Part shown: positions 1 through 5,830 of the stretch, in pieces | Layout: each line of letters starts with the position of its first letter | Numbering within the stretch: position 1 is the stretch's first letter | Assembly (NCBI GenBank): GCA_011053085.1 | Contig: DSBE01000041.1 | Location: forward strand, 1 to 6,093 | Length of the DNA: 6,093 nucleotides | Direction of reading: 5' to 3' | From: Chloroflexota bacterium | Lineage (GTDB): Bacteria > Chloroflexota > Anaerolineae > Anaerolineales > Anaerolineaceae | Translations under genes and position numbers: made by a program | Notes under the pieces: generated by a model | Told to the model about the DNA's origin: nothing | Database searches by the model: none | Seen by the model: the letters and a program-made list of their open reading frames with translations, nothing else

Positions 1-1106
1 CGCTGAAAATAAGGCAGTATATTTTCTGAAAAGATGGATGCCCCCGCTAAAATAGAGCTGTCTGAGGTACTCATCAAAGCAGACGTCAGGGCGGCCACGA
101 ACAATCCCGCCAGCAGCGGGTGCAGGTATTCGATGGCGGCATATACCACCAGGTATTCCGTTTGTGCGGGGGTGAGAGCGGGCAGCAGCAGGTACATGGC
201 AATGCCCAGCAAGGGCGACAGGATGCCAAAACCGCCATACAACAATGCCGCCAGGTAAGTACCATGCACCGCCGTGGCTTCATTCTTGGCCGACATAGAA
301 CGCTGCATCAAATCCTGGGCAGGCAGGCTGCCCAACCCCACCGCCATCCAGGCCGCCAGCCAGTAGAGCCACCCGGTCAAGCCCGTATACCCCAGATACC
401 CTTCGGTGGCATCTGGCAATATGCGGAAGGCGTTCGAAACAAACATTGCTCCGGTGGTGTTCTGCAGGAACTGCTGCCAGCCCCCCACCTGCGACATCAC
501 CGTCCAGAAGATCAGCAGGATGCCGCCTGAGGTAAAGAACATCTGCATAAAATCCAACAGCGTATCTGCCCACATACCACCCAACATGGTGTAGAAAATG
601 ACCACCACCGCCACAAACAACATGCCTATCGAGAGCGGCCAGCCCAGCAATGCCTGTACGATCGCCCCGCCGGCCACAATTTGGGCAGCGGTCCAGCCAA
701 AGTAGGCGATCAACTGGGTAATTGACCCCGCCAGCGCCATGCCTTTGCCAAAGCGCCGTTCAAAGAAATCGATGGCGGTCATATAACGCGCGCGGCGCAT
801 GATGCGAATGAAGAAGAAACCGGAGAGTGCCAGGCACAGCACAGCCCCAAAAGGATCAAATACCACACCCTGGAATCCCCATTGATAGGCAGCCGAACTG
901 GCCCCCATGATGGTTTCGGCAGCAAACCAGGTAGCCATGATCGATGCGCCCGCCAGATAGATGGGCAGGCGCCGCCCCGCCACGACATAATCATCGGCTG
1001 TTTTTACCTTGCGTGAAGCCAGGTAGCCAACCAGCAACCGGATCAGGAAGAAGAATAAGATGGCAGCAATGATCCAGGTGATGGAATCATTTTGGGTGAA
1101 ATTCAT
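1..1106 (-). CDS. Sodium:solute symporter (SSS) family transporter, C-terminus cut by window edge
   Basis: This is a multi-pass inner-membrane transporter, probably Na+-coupled. The reading frame is open from the ATG at 1106 to the window edge, giving 368 complete codons with no stop. The family usually has about 450-600 residues, so the C-terminal part is missing. Hydrophobic segments begin at about residue 10. The region ATWFAAETIMG (58-68), the segment FYTMLGGMWADTLLDFMQ (171-188) and TSALMSTSDSS (341-351) match the conserved SSS layout. The last lies where PutP-like proteins carry Ser/Thr ligands of the Na2 site. The start lies 3 bases after the agmatine deiminase stop, and a GGTGGGG-type ribosome site overlaps the end of that gene, so the two are almost certainly cotranscribed. 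The substrate cannot be read from sequence. Context suggests a polyamine, an amino acid or a related nitrogen compound. The family call is firm and the substrate is inference. Confidence 0.9.
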   Translation of the reverse strand, partial: MNFTQNDSITWIIAAILFFFLIRLLVGYLASRKVKTADDYVVAGRRLPIYLAGASIMATWFAAETIMGASSAAYQWGFQGVVFDPFGAVLCLALSGFFFIRIMRRARYMTAIDFFERRFGKGMALAGSITQLIAYFGWTAAQIVAGGAIVQALLGWPLSIGMLFVAVVVIFYTMLGGMWADTLLDFMQMFFTSGGILLIFWTVMSQVGGWQQFLQNTTGAMFVSNAFRILPDATEGYLGYTGLTGWLYWLAAWMAVGLGSLPAQDLMQRSMSAKNEATAVHGTYLAALLYGGFGILSPLLGIAMYLLLPALTPAQTEYLVVYAAIEYLHPLLAGLFVAALTSALMSTSDSSILAGASIFSENILPYFQ

Positions 1107-1109
1107 CCC

Positions 1110-2213
1110 TTACCCCACCTTTCCCAAAGGCTGCTGCTGGGTGATGCAATGAATATTGCCGCCGCCCAACAGGATTTCTTTGGCATACACCCCCACCACC
1201 TTGCGTTCAGGGAAGATTTCCTGCAGCGCTGATAACGCCGCCTGGTCATGGCGGTCGCGGAAGGTTGGCACAACCACGCCGTTATTGACAATCAGGAAAT
1301 TGATGTAAGAAGCCGCCATGCGGTCACCTGCCAGACGCGGCAGGGTGCCATCGACAGCATCCACGCCCTGACTTTCTTCTTCGCTGATCAACACCGGATC
1401 CGGTTGATGGATTTTGTGCACCTTCAACTTACGCCCGCGCGCATCCTGGGCGTGTACCAGTACTTCGTAGGCTTCGCGTGATATCTCATACTGTGGATCT
1501 TGCGGGTCATCTGTCCAGGTCACAATCACCTCGCCCGGGCGGGCTACGGTCATAATGTTATCGACATGCCCATTGGTTTCATCATTGAACACACCGCGCG
1601 GCAGCCAGACGATTTTATCAATGGCAAGATACTCAGCCAGCACAGTCTCTATTTCAGCCTGACTCAATGCCGGATTTCTGCCTTCGTCCAACAGGCATTC
1701 AGCGGTGGTGAAGAGGGTCCCTTCGCCATCAACATGGATAGACCCTCCCTCCAGCACGATCGGCGCCCGGTAGCGGCCCAGCTCTTCAATATTCAGCACT
1801 TTTTGCGGCACAAGGTCGTCTTGGTCCCAGGGAAAATATAACCCGTTGACTAAACCGCCCCAGGCATTGAACACCCAATCAATCCCGCGCACCTCTCCCT
1901 GGTCATTGATCACAAATGTCGGACCGCAGTCCCGAATCCAGGCATCATCATAGGATAGCTCGACCACCCGCACCTGGGGTGGAAGCATCTGGCGCGCATG
2001 TTGAAATTGGGCGCGGCTGACCCCCATACTGACCGGCTCAAATTGCGCAATGGCATTGGCTACCTCAACAAACGTGGATTGCGCAGGTTTAGCGCCCATG
2101 CGCCAGTTATCGCTCCGTTCCGGCCATAACATCCAGGTTTTGGTATGTGGTTCAAATTCACCCGGCATGCGAAACCCATCATACCTGGGTGTGCTCTCAA
2201 ATGTTGTATACAT
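1110..2213 (-). CDS. aguA: Agmatine deiminase (agmatine iminohydrolase)
   Basis: This cytoplasmic enzyme hydrolyses agmatine to N-carbamoylputrescine and ammonia. It belongs to the peptidyl-arginine-deiminase-like (guanidino-group modifying, pentein-fold) family. With the ATG at 2213 it has 367 residues, close to the enterococcal enzyme. Landmarks in this numbering are [11 protein letters not shown] near the N-terminus, [10 protein letters not shown] with Asp95, [11 protein letters not shown] with Glu155, ETNGHVD with His216 and Asp218, and [11 protein letters not shown] with nucleophile Cys356 near the C-terminus. All expected catalytic residues are present. The frame also opens six bases earlier at a TTG (2219), but AGGAG at 2220-2224 abuts that TTG and sits six bases before the ATG, so the ATG is preferred. 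It lies 96 bases downstream of the permease gene and 3 bases before the symporter gene. Close resemblance to recalled AguA sequences over the full length makes confusion with arginine deiminase unlikely. Confidence 0.96.
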   Translation of the reverse strand: MYTTFESTPRYDGFRMPGEFEPHTKTWMLWPERSDNWRMGAKPAQSTFVEVANAIAQFEPVSMGVSRAQFQHARQMLPPQVRVVELSYDDAWIRDCGPTFVINDQGEVRGIDWVFNAWGGLVNGLYFPWDQDDLVPQKVLNIEELGRYRAPIVLEGGSIHVDGEGTLFTTAECLLDEGRNPALSQAEIETVLAEYLAIDKIVWLPRGVFNDETNGHVDNIMTVARPGEVIVTWTDDPQDPQYEISREAYEVLVHAQDARGRKLKVHKIHQPDPVLISEEESQGVDAVDGTLPRLAGDRMAASYINFLIVNNGVVVPTFRDRHDQAALSALQEIFPERKVVGVYAKEILLGGGNIHCITQQQPLGKVG

Positions 2214-2219
2214 CGACAA

Positions 2220-2224
2220 CTCCT
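2220..2224 (-). promoter_or_regulatory. Ribosome binding site deciding the aguA start
   Basis: The minus strand reads GAGAGGAG, then TTGTCG, then ATG. The AGGAG core is six bases from the ATG at 2213 and directly touches the upstream TTG codon at 2219. Normal spacing therefore supports the ATG. Confidence 0.8.
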
Positions 2225-2241
2225 CTCACTCTGTTTGATTA

Positions 2242-2285
2242 TGCTGCCACACCTCCCAAAGAAAACCACAGAAGGCATGGCAGCA
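2242..2285 (-). repeat. Inverted repeat in the permease-aguA gap (possible mRNA hairpin)
   Basis: TGCTGCCA (2242-2249) and TGGCAGCA (2278-2285) form perfect 8-base arms around a 28-base loop. After two mismatches three more pairs (CCT/AGG) can form. No U-tract follows in the direction of transcription, so this is not a standard terminator. It could be an RNA-processing or stability element that sets relative aguA expression, or chance. The rest of the 96-base gap holds only the aguA ribosome site. Confidence 0.4.
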
Positions 2286-2309
2286 ATGCTTTTACATCGG
2301 AAAGCGAAC

Positions 2310-3689
2310 TTATTTCTGCGCTGGTTTGATCAAAAACTCACCCACCACCAGGGTCAACACCACACCGATCAGAACCGGCGCGGCAAATGCCCAATCGACA
2401 GGCTCGCCAGGCACCCACACAAAGAAGACCACCGCCTGGACAATAAAGAGCTCGCAAATCACCACCAACAAAGCCAGGAACCAGCGTGGCCCTTTCAACC
2501 GATAGGGTCGTTCAATATCTTTGTCTTTGTCGCGCAGTTTCAAATAGGCGGGGAACATGACCAGGTAAGGCAGCAGGAAGACCATCGAGCTGAAAGCGAA
2601 CAAGGCCCAGAACAAATCCTCGGCGGTACCGGCCATAAAGCCATACAGAATGATAACGATCGTAGAAACGATACCGGTGATCAAAAAGGCATTCACCGGG
2701 GTTTTGTTAACCGGATGCAGCTTGCCAAAAACCTTGGGTAGTTCGCCATCACCAGCCGCCTCGGCAGCGGTTTTGTTGGCGCCCATGGTCCAGGTCACCA
2801 TATTGGCAAAGAAGCTATACAATGCCATAATGCCCAACACGACCACAAACGCACCACCCAGACCACCTTCACCAAACAGGATCAGGAAGGTGTCAATGAT
2901 GCCATCCACCAGCCCCAGGTCATCCAGGGGCAAAGCCACCAGCATACCGACGGTGCCAAGCAAATAGAAGACAGCAATCAAAATACCAGAGAGAATGATA
3001 GCCCGCGGAATGGTCTTGCCAGGCTCTTTCAGTTCTTCTCCTGCCCCCGACATCAGCTCAAAGCCCATAAAATTATAGACAATCACCGGCAGGAAGAACA
3101 AACCGGCATCCCATTTGGGCAGAATGGCACTGAATGACAGGTCATTGGCAATGCCATTGCGGGAAGCATACACAAAACCTGCCACACCAAGCACCACCAT
3201 GATCACCGCTTTGAAAATGGCACCAATATTGGGAACCCATTTGGATGTTTCCAGGGTCACACAACCAATTGCCACCGTGATCCAGGTCATCACAATACCG
3301 ATCAGAATTTGCGCCCACAAACCCAAGTCAGGTGCAAACAGTTGCGCAAACATGCCGGCAAACAGGATGTACACTGCCGGCATCCACAGCGCCACATTGA
3401 TCCAATACAACCAGGTGGTGCGTGCGGCCCAGCGACCGCCAAAAGCGCGGTTAATCCACACATACAGGCCGCCCTGCTCGGGGTAGGTCGTGCCCAATTC
3501 AGCCGTGATCAAACCATAGGGGATAAAGAACAACAACAAGGTGATGATCCACCAGCTGATCGTCGAAGGCCCAATGGCCGCCGACGGGGCGATGGTGTCA
3601 ATCACCAGGATGGCGCAGACCGTGAACAGGGTCATGTCCAGGCTGCGCATGACACGTTTGAAACCTTTTTTCGAACTTGCTTCTGACAT
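2310..3689 (-). CDS. aguD: APC-family amino acid/polyamine permease, probable agmatine/putrescine antiporter
   Basis: This is an inner-membrane transporter of 459 residues, a typical APC-superfamily length, with about 12 hydrophobic segments. After a basic N-terminus, TM1 starts near residue 18. ELGTTYPEQGGLYVW (64-78) follows TM2. The segment FMGFELMSGAGEELKEPGKTIPRA (207-230) is a characteristic APC consensus around TM6. The loop at 302-330 is polar and charged, with NKTAAEAAGDGELPKVFGK. The overall style resembles the glutamate:GABA/agmatine:putrescine antiporter branch. Its position between the carbamoyltransferase and agmatine deiminase genes matches aguD in lactic acid bacterial agmatine clusters, so exchange of external agmatine for internal putrescine is the likely role. 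Family membership is seen in the sequence; the substrate is inferred from context. The ATG at 3689 is preceded by GAGGAG at eight bases and lies 20 bases after the upstream stop. A different amino acid or amine substrate is possible. Confidence 0.85.
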   Translation of the reverse strand: MSEASSKKGFKRVMRSLDMTLFTVCAILVIDTIAPSAAIGPSTISWWIITLLLFFIPYGLITAELGTTYPEQGGLYVWINRAFGGRWAARTTWLYWINVALWMPAVYILFAGMFAQLFAPDLGLWAQILIGIVMTWITVAIGCVTLETSKWVPNIGAIFKAVIMVVLGVAGFVYASRNGIANDLSFSAILPKWDAGLFFLPVIVYNFMGFELMSGAGEELKEPGKTIPRAIILSGILIAVFYLLGTVGMLVALPLDDLGLVDGIIDTFLILFGEGGLGGAFVVVLGIMALYSFFANMVTWTMGANKTAAEAAGDGELPKVFGKLHPVNKTPVNAFLITGIVSTIVIILYGFMAGTAEDLFWALFAFSSMVFLLPYLVMFPAYLKLRDKDKDIERPYRLKGPRWFLALLVVICELFIVQAVVFFVWVPGEPVDWAFAAPVLIGVVLTLVVGEFLIKPAQK

Positions 3690-3709
3690 CTTGTTTACTC
3701 CTCATATTC

Positions 3710-4720
3710 TCAGAATAATTTTTTATCGAGGAAAGCCTCGATTCTCGCTTGGTGATGCGTCTGCAAAGCTGCGGTAGGGCGTTTCAAACGCGGATAGACA
3801 AACCAAACCAGCAGCCCTTTTTCGGTGTGCAGGCGGTTTTCTGCCTGGTCGAAGATGATCGATTGCGGCGAATCAAGTACCTCATCGGTGGCCTCCACCC
3901 CGCGTGATGCCGGTAGACAATGCATTACCTTGCTATGGGCAGGGGCTTTGCGCAGCATATCCATAGAAACCTGGTAGTTGGGCATGAAAGCCGCCCGGCG
4001 TTCCGGGATCTGGTCCTCCTGGTCGACCCACCACCACAGGTCCGTGTAAATAAAGTCAGCGTTTGCCACCGCTGCGGCAGGATCTTCGGTCGCCGTCAAC
4101 GTACCGCCTGACACCTTGCAATTTTCCTCAGCGATCTTGTACCATTGCGGGTTCTGGTATTTTTTGGGGGCTGCATGGGTGAATTTCATGCCTAGCCGCG
4201 TGCAGATGAACATTAATGAAGAAAGCACATTGGTAGCATCGCCCACAAAAGTAACCTGCAGGTCTTCCATCTTTTTGCCAGCCGGCATATGTTCGATCAT
4301 GGTGAACACATCGCACAGGCACTGGGTGGGATGGTTGAAATCGGTCAGGCCGTTGATCACCGGAACCGTAGCGGCTTCCGCAAACCCGGTAACCGTATGG
4401 TGTTTGAGCGCGCGGATCATCACCACGTCACACATGCGCGACAAAACCTTGGCGGTGTCGCCCAGCGACTCACGTACACCCAGGTGAATTTCACCCGGTT
4501 TCAGATACAAGGCATGGCCGCCCAACTCACTCATCGCCACCTCAAAACTCACCCTGGTGCGCGTTGAGGGTTCTTCGAAGATCATCGCCAACGAAGCCCC
4601 TGCCAGCAGCTGTGGTGTGCAGCGCTGCTTGTCAGCTTCTTTGATCATACGGATGGTCTCCAGCATGTCAAGGATGTCTTCTTTCGAAAAATCATTGATT
4701 TCAATAAAATGTTTGGTCAT
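3710..4720 (-). CDS. ptcA: Putrescine carbamoyltransferase (ornithine carbamoyltransferase family)
   Basis: This cytoplasmic enzyme, working in the catabolic direction, phosphorolyses N-carbamoylputrescine to putrescine and carbamoyl phosphate. It has 336 residues, the usual length. The carbamoyl-phosphate-binding motif STRTR is at 52-56, HPTQ at 130-133, and HCLPASRG at 267-274. The N-terminal half carries LKPGEIHLGVRESLGDTAKVLSR, and the second domain begins around VTFVGDATNV (156-165). The ornithine-type SMG loop is absent; the corresponding stretch reads YTDLWWWVDQED (225-236), resembling the YTDVW region of putrescine carbamoyltransferases. The extended basic C-terminal tail ending FLDKKLF also resembles that subfamily. 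The two downstream genes support putrescine rather than ornithine as substrate. The ATG at 4720 is preceded by AAGGAG with eight-base spacing. The enterococcal gene is also called aguB. The remaining doubt is specificity, since related transferases of unknown substrate exist. Confidence 0.88.
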   Translation of the reverse strand: MTKHFIEINDFSKEDILDMLETIRMIKEADKQRCTPQLLAGASLAMIFEEPSTRTRVSFEVAMSELGGHALYLKPGEIHLGVRESLGDTAKVLSRMCDVVMIRALKHHTVTGFAEAATVPVINGLTDFNHPTQCLCDVFTMIEHMPAGKKMEDLQVTFVGDATNVLSSLMFICTRLGMKFTHAAPKKYQNPQWYKIAEENCKVSGGTLTATEDPAAAVANADFIYTDLWWWVDQEDQIPERRAAFMPNYQVSMDMLRKAPAHSKVMHCLPASRGVEATDEVLDSPQSIIFDQAENRLHTEKGLLVWFVYPRLKRPTAALQTHHQARIEAFLDKKLF

Positions 4721-4745
4721 ATGGCATTCTCCTTGATTTTGTATA

Positions 4746-4761
4746 CAGGCATAGCTGCCTG
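4746..4761 (-). repeat. Small hairpin between the regulator and ptcA
   Basis: CAGGCA and TGCCTG form perfect six-base arms around a four-base loop, immediately after the regulator stop codon. In the transcribed direction it is followed by TATACAAAATC, not a U-tract. It may be a weak attenuator or an mRNA-end stabilising stem in the 44-base gap, or chance. Confidence 0.35.
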
Positions 4762-4764
4762 GGT

Positions 4765-5241
4765 TTAACCACTAAAGGCGGAGGGGGGTGGCATCCATTC
4801 ATCGATATTGCGCAATATGCCTGGCACCAAAGCATAGCCTTTGACACGTACCCCCGGGATGGAAGGCAGGATGGCGCGCAACACATGCCCGACCTGCTCG
4901 GTATCGCGCAGCCGCATTTCGATAGATATTTCATTGGTGCTGGTGCCATAGGCAAGATAGGAAACTTCATTCATGGCCAATAGCCGTGCGATGATGTCTT
5001 GTTCCAACTCGGGCGCGATTTCCAAAAAGATGTCTACCGAGATAGTGTAGCCAAACGCCTTTGGCTCTACCACCGCGGTGAGGCGGATTGCCCCCGAAGC
5101 AATCATGCGGTCGATGCGGTTGCGCACTGTGCGTTCGTTGGCTCCTACCATGCGGGCAATTTTTGTCGAAGACATACGGGCATCTTTACGCAGTTGTTGA
5201 ATGATCCGGTGATCCAATTCGTCAAAACCCTCGTAAGCCAT
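4765..5241 (-). CDS. Lrp/AsnC-family transcriptional regulator
   Basis: This is a DNA-binding regulator of 158 residues, the family's usual length. The N-terminal winged helix-turn-helix covers about residues 7-65, with DELDHRIIQQLRKDARMSS followed by the helix pair around IARMVGANERTVRNRIDRM (28-46). A RAM/AsnC ligand-binding domain follows at about 67-145 and ends with a PGVRVKGYALVPG strand. In the RAM turn where E. coli Lrp has GDFDY, this protein has GTSTNE (99-104), so the usual Asp is Asn. The effector pocket may therefore differ. The ATG at 5241 has AAGGAG five bases upstream. The gene is first in the operon and 44 bases before ptcA, so it most likely controls the agmatine genes and itself, through the dyad at 5255-5288. 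Known agmatine clusters are usually regulated by LuxR-type or TetR-type proteins, so an Lrp-type regulator here is less usual. The effector (agmatine, putrescine, carbamoylputrescine or an amino acid) is unknown. Confidence 0.93.
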   Translation of the reverse strand: MAYEGFDELDHRIIQQLRKDARMSSTKIARMVGANERTVRNRIDRMIASGAIRLTAVVEPKAFGYTISVDIFLEIAPELEQDIIARLLAMNEVSYLAYGTSTNEISIEMRLRDTEQVGHVLRAILPSIPGVRVKGYALVPGILRNIDEWMPPPSAFSG

Positions 5242-5254
5242 TTTTACTCCTTAT

Positions 5255-5288
5255 GTATTATTCGGTAATATTTATTTCCGAATAATAC
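5255..5288. promoter_or_regulatory. Probable operator: 11-base perfect inverted repeat upstream of the Lrp-type gene
   Basis: GTATTATTCGG (5255-5265) and CCGAATAATAC (5278-5288) are perfect arms around a 12-base AT-only spacer. Each arm is itself the core of a smaller dyad: TATTA-TTCGG-TAATA (5256-5270) and TTATT-TCCG-AATAA (5272-5285). The CGG cores are 15 bases apart, about one and a half helical turns. Lrp-family proteins commonly bind AT-rich dyads in multimers. The element lies between the candidate -10 box at 5290-5295 and the regulator's ribosome site, so occupancy could repress the operon. It could also act as a 5' mRNA hairpin. Confidence 0.7.
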
Positions 5289-5289
5289 C

Positions 5290-5318
5290 ATCATAAACAA
5301 CTTTTCGGCAATAAACAA
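5290..5318 (-). promoter_or_regulatory. Candidate sigma-70-type promoter P1 for the agmatine operon
   Basis: On the minus strand TTGTTT (5313-5318) is followed by exactly 17 bases and then TATGAT (5290-5295, five of six to consensus). Initiation about seven bases later would fall inside the arm at 5278-5288, leaving a short leader of roughly 40 bases before the regulator ATG. The -35 box is weak, so activation or a different sigma preference is possible. Confidence 0.5.
5301..5314. promoter_or_regulatory. Third CGG-centred operator-like box, overlapping P1
   Basis: CTTTTCGGCAATAA agrees at 10 of 13 aligned positions with the box TTATTCGGTAATA at 5258-5270. Its core is 28 bases beyond the second core. 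It overlaps the spacer and -35 region of P1, as expected for an additional regulator contact. No protein-binding evidence is available from sequence. Confidence 0.4.
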
Positions 5319-5358
5319 GGGGTGAGGCAGTACATTGGCAGCCAAAGCCGTAATTTTT

Positions 5359-5387
5359 AAGATATTTTGTCCGATACGGAAAATCAA
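5359..5387 (-). promoter_or_regulatory. Candidate second promoter P2 with a TCCG-ATA-CGGA dyad in the spacer
   Basis: On the minus strand TTGATT (5382-5387) and TATCTT (5359-5364) are 17 bases apart. The spacer contains TCCG and CGGA arms (5370-5373, 5377-5380) flanked by A/T runs, echoing the CGG cores nearer the gene. Each box matches consensus at four of six positions, so this call is weak. Confidence 0.3.
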
Positions 5388-5439
5388 AATCAACCTTGAT
5401 CGATAGCTGCAGCAATGGACCGCATTTTTCAACAAGAAA

Positions 5440-5458
5440 TGGTCATGATTAATGACCA
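5440..5458. repeat. Perfect 7-base inverted repeat TGGTCAT-N5-ATGACCA
   Basis: The arms at 5440-5446 and 5452-5458 are exactly complementary around GATTA. The size and symmetry suit a dimeric regulator site. It lies about 200 bases upstream of the Lrp-type gene and 380 bases upstream of the plus-strand gene, with no obvious promoter attached, so the role is unknown. Confidence 0.4.
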
Positions 5459-5490
5459 CCAGGTAACTTGGGTGGACTCTTTCAGCCAAA

Positions 5491-5508
5491 ATATCTACCC
5501 AAAGATAT
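5491..5508. repeat. Short inverted repeat ATATCT-N6-AGATAT
   Basis: Perfect six-base arms at 5491-5496 and 5503-5508 surround ACCCAA. It is A/T-rich and short enough to be chance. It is recorded because it is one of a series of dyads in this spacer. Confidence 0.3.
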
Positions 5509-5615
5509 CAGTGCCCAGGACAGGTTCCTCAATGAATACCTCGCCAATACCTCAGCTCTCAAAGCCTGATGATTCGCCACATGGAGGATTGAGGGTAAAT
5601 AACTGTCCATGGGCT

Positions 5616-5652
5616 TTATCCACGCCCCGTGCCACCGCGTAAGGTCTTTGTA
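5616..5652 (+). repeat. Imperfect direct repeat, copy A
   Basis: This copy shares TTATCCA, CCCCGTGCCACC, GCG and GGTCTTTGTA with copy B at 5772-5812, in the same order and orientation, 156 bases apart. Copy A lacks four bases in the middle (CTGG-type insertion in B) and cannot form the strong stem of copy B. It is followed by TTTTCCC and a palindrome instead of a ribosome site. The shared order suggests a duplicated leader or terminator-like element, with copy A degenerate. Confidence 0.6.
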
Positions 5653-5654
5653 TT

Positions 5655-5668
5655 TTCCCACGTGGGAA
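5655..5668. repeat. Perfect 14-base palindrome centred on CACGTG
   Basis: TTCCCACGTGGGAA reads identically on both strands with no spacer. It lies three bases after direct-repeat copy A. A perfect uninterrupted palindrome is more typical of a dimeric protein site than of an RNA hairpin, because it leaves no loop. The binding protein is unknown. Confidence 0.45.
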
Positions 5669-5704
5669 TGCCCCCCTGCGGGTGTGAGAGGTGCTGATAT
5701 TACG

Positions 5705-5728
5705 TGTTCACAACACCAAAAGTGAACA
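5705..5728. promoter_or_regulatory. Operator-like dyad TGTTCAC-N10-GTGAACA
   Basis: Perfect seven-base arms at 5705-5711 and 5722-5728 are separated by ten bases, so their centres are 17 bases apart. This arrangement is compatible with a dimeric helix-turn-helix regulator upstream of the plus-strand gene at 5838. No matching regulator gene is present in the window apart from the Lrp-type one, whose own upstream boxes look different. Confidence 0.4.
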
Positions 5729-5771
5729 TAGGGGGGTCTTAACCACAACTGAATAATCGTCTGTCGTTTTC

Positions 5772-5812
5772 TTATCCAACCCCCGTGCCACCCTGGCGCG
5801 GGGGTCTTTGTA
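5772..5812 (+). repeat. Imperfect direct repeat, copy B, containing a strong GC hairpin
   Basis: The core (5780-5804) folds as CCCCCGTGCCA, loop CCC, TGGCGCGGGGG: eleven pairs including one G-U. It is followed by TCTTTGTAGTT. This resembles a rho-independent terminator reading rightward, although the U-tract is interrupted. It ends only 18 bases before the AAAGGAGGT ribosome site of the next gene, so it could terminate transcription entering from the left or act as a 5' leader stem or attenuator. See copy A at 5616-5652. Confidence 0.6.
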
Positions 5813-5821
5813 GTTAACCAG

Positions 5822-5830
5822 AAAGGAGGT
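5822..5830 (+). promoter_or_regulatory. Near-perfect ribosome binding site of the plus-strand gene
   Basis: AAAGGAGGT is an almost full-length anti-16S match, with seven bases to the ATG at 5838. It is the strongest ribosome site in the window and is the main evidence that the gene to the right is real. Confidence 0.8.

Noticed and set aside
2201..2220. Shared string ATGTTGTATAC here and at 5838-5848
   Set aside because: Here it is the reverse complement of the aguA start region, while at 5838 it is the start of another gene. The match is short and unrelated in context.
2145..2741. Long plus-strand open frame of 198 codons
   Set aside because: It is antisense to the permease and the start of aguA. 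It is rich in His, Gln and Arg, as expected for a shadow of a membrane-protein gene.
3710..4720. Ornithine carbamoyltransferase (argF/arcB) as the identity of this gene
   Set aside because: The SMG loop is missing, the C-terminal tail resembles putrescine carbamoyltransferases, and the neighbours are agmatine genes.
4746..4761. Rho-independent terminator after the regulator gene
   Set aside because: The stem is only six pairs and no U-tract follows, and the downstream gene has its own ribosome site 44 bases on. Readthrough is more likely.
5244..5489. Minus-strand open frame of 81 codons ahead of the regulator gene
   Set aside because: It lies over the operator and promoter candidates and ends just before the regulator start. 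The translation looks like A/T-rich noncoding DNA.
5415..5642. Plus-strand open frame of 75 codons in the intergenic region
   Set aside because: No ribosome site precedes the ATG, the protein has no recognisable motif, and the frame overlaps dyads and direct-repeat copy A.
5482..5748. Minus-strand open frame of 88 codons in the intergenic region
   Set aside because: No ribosome site, an unlikely protein composition, and it spans the repeats and palindrome.
5813..5819. GTTAACC as a possible integron attC core site
   Set aside because: It does not fit the GTTRRRY consensus at all positions. No partner core site or integrase gene is visible.
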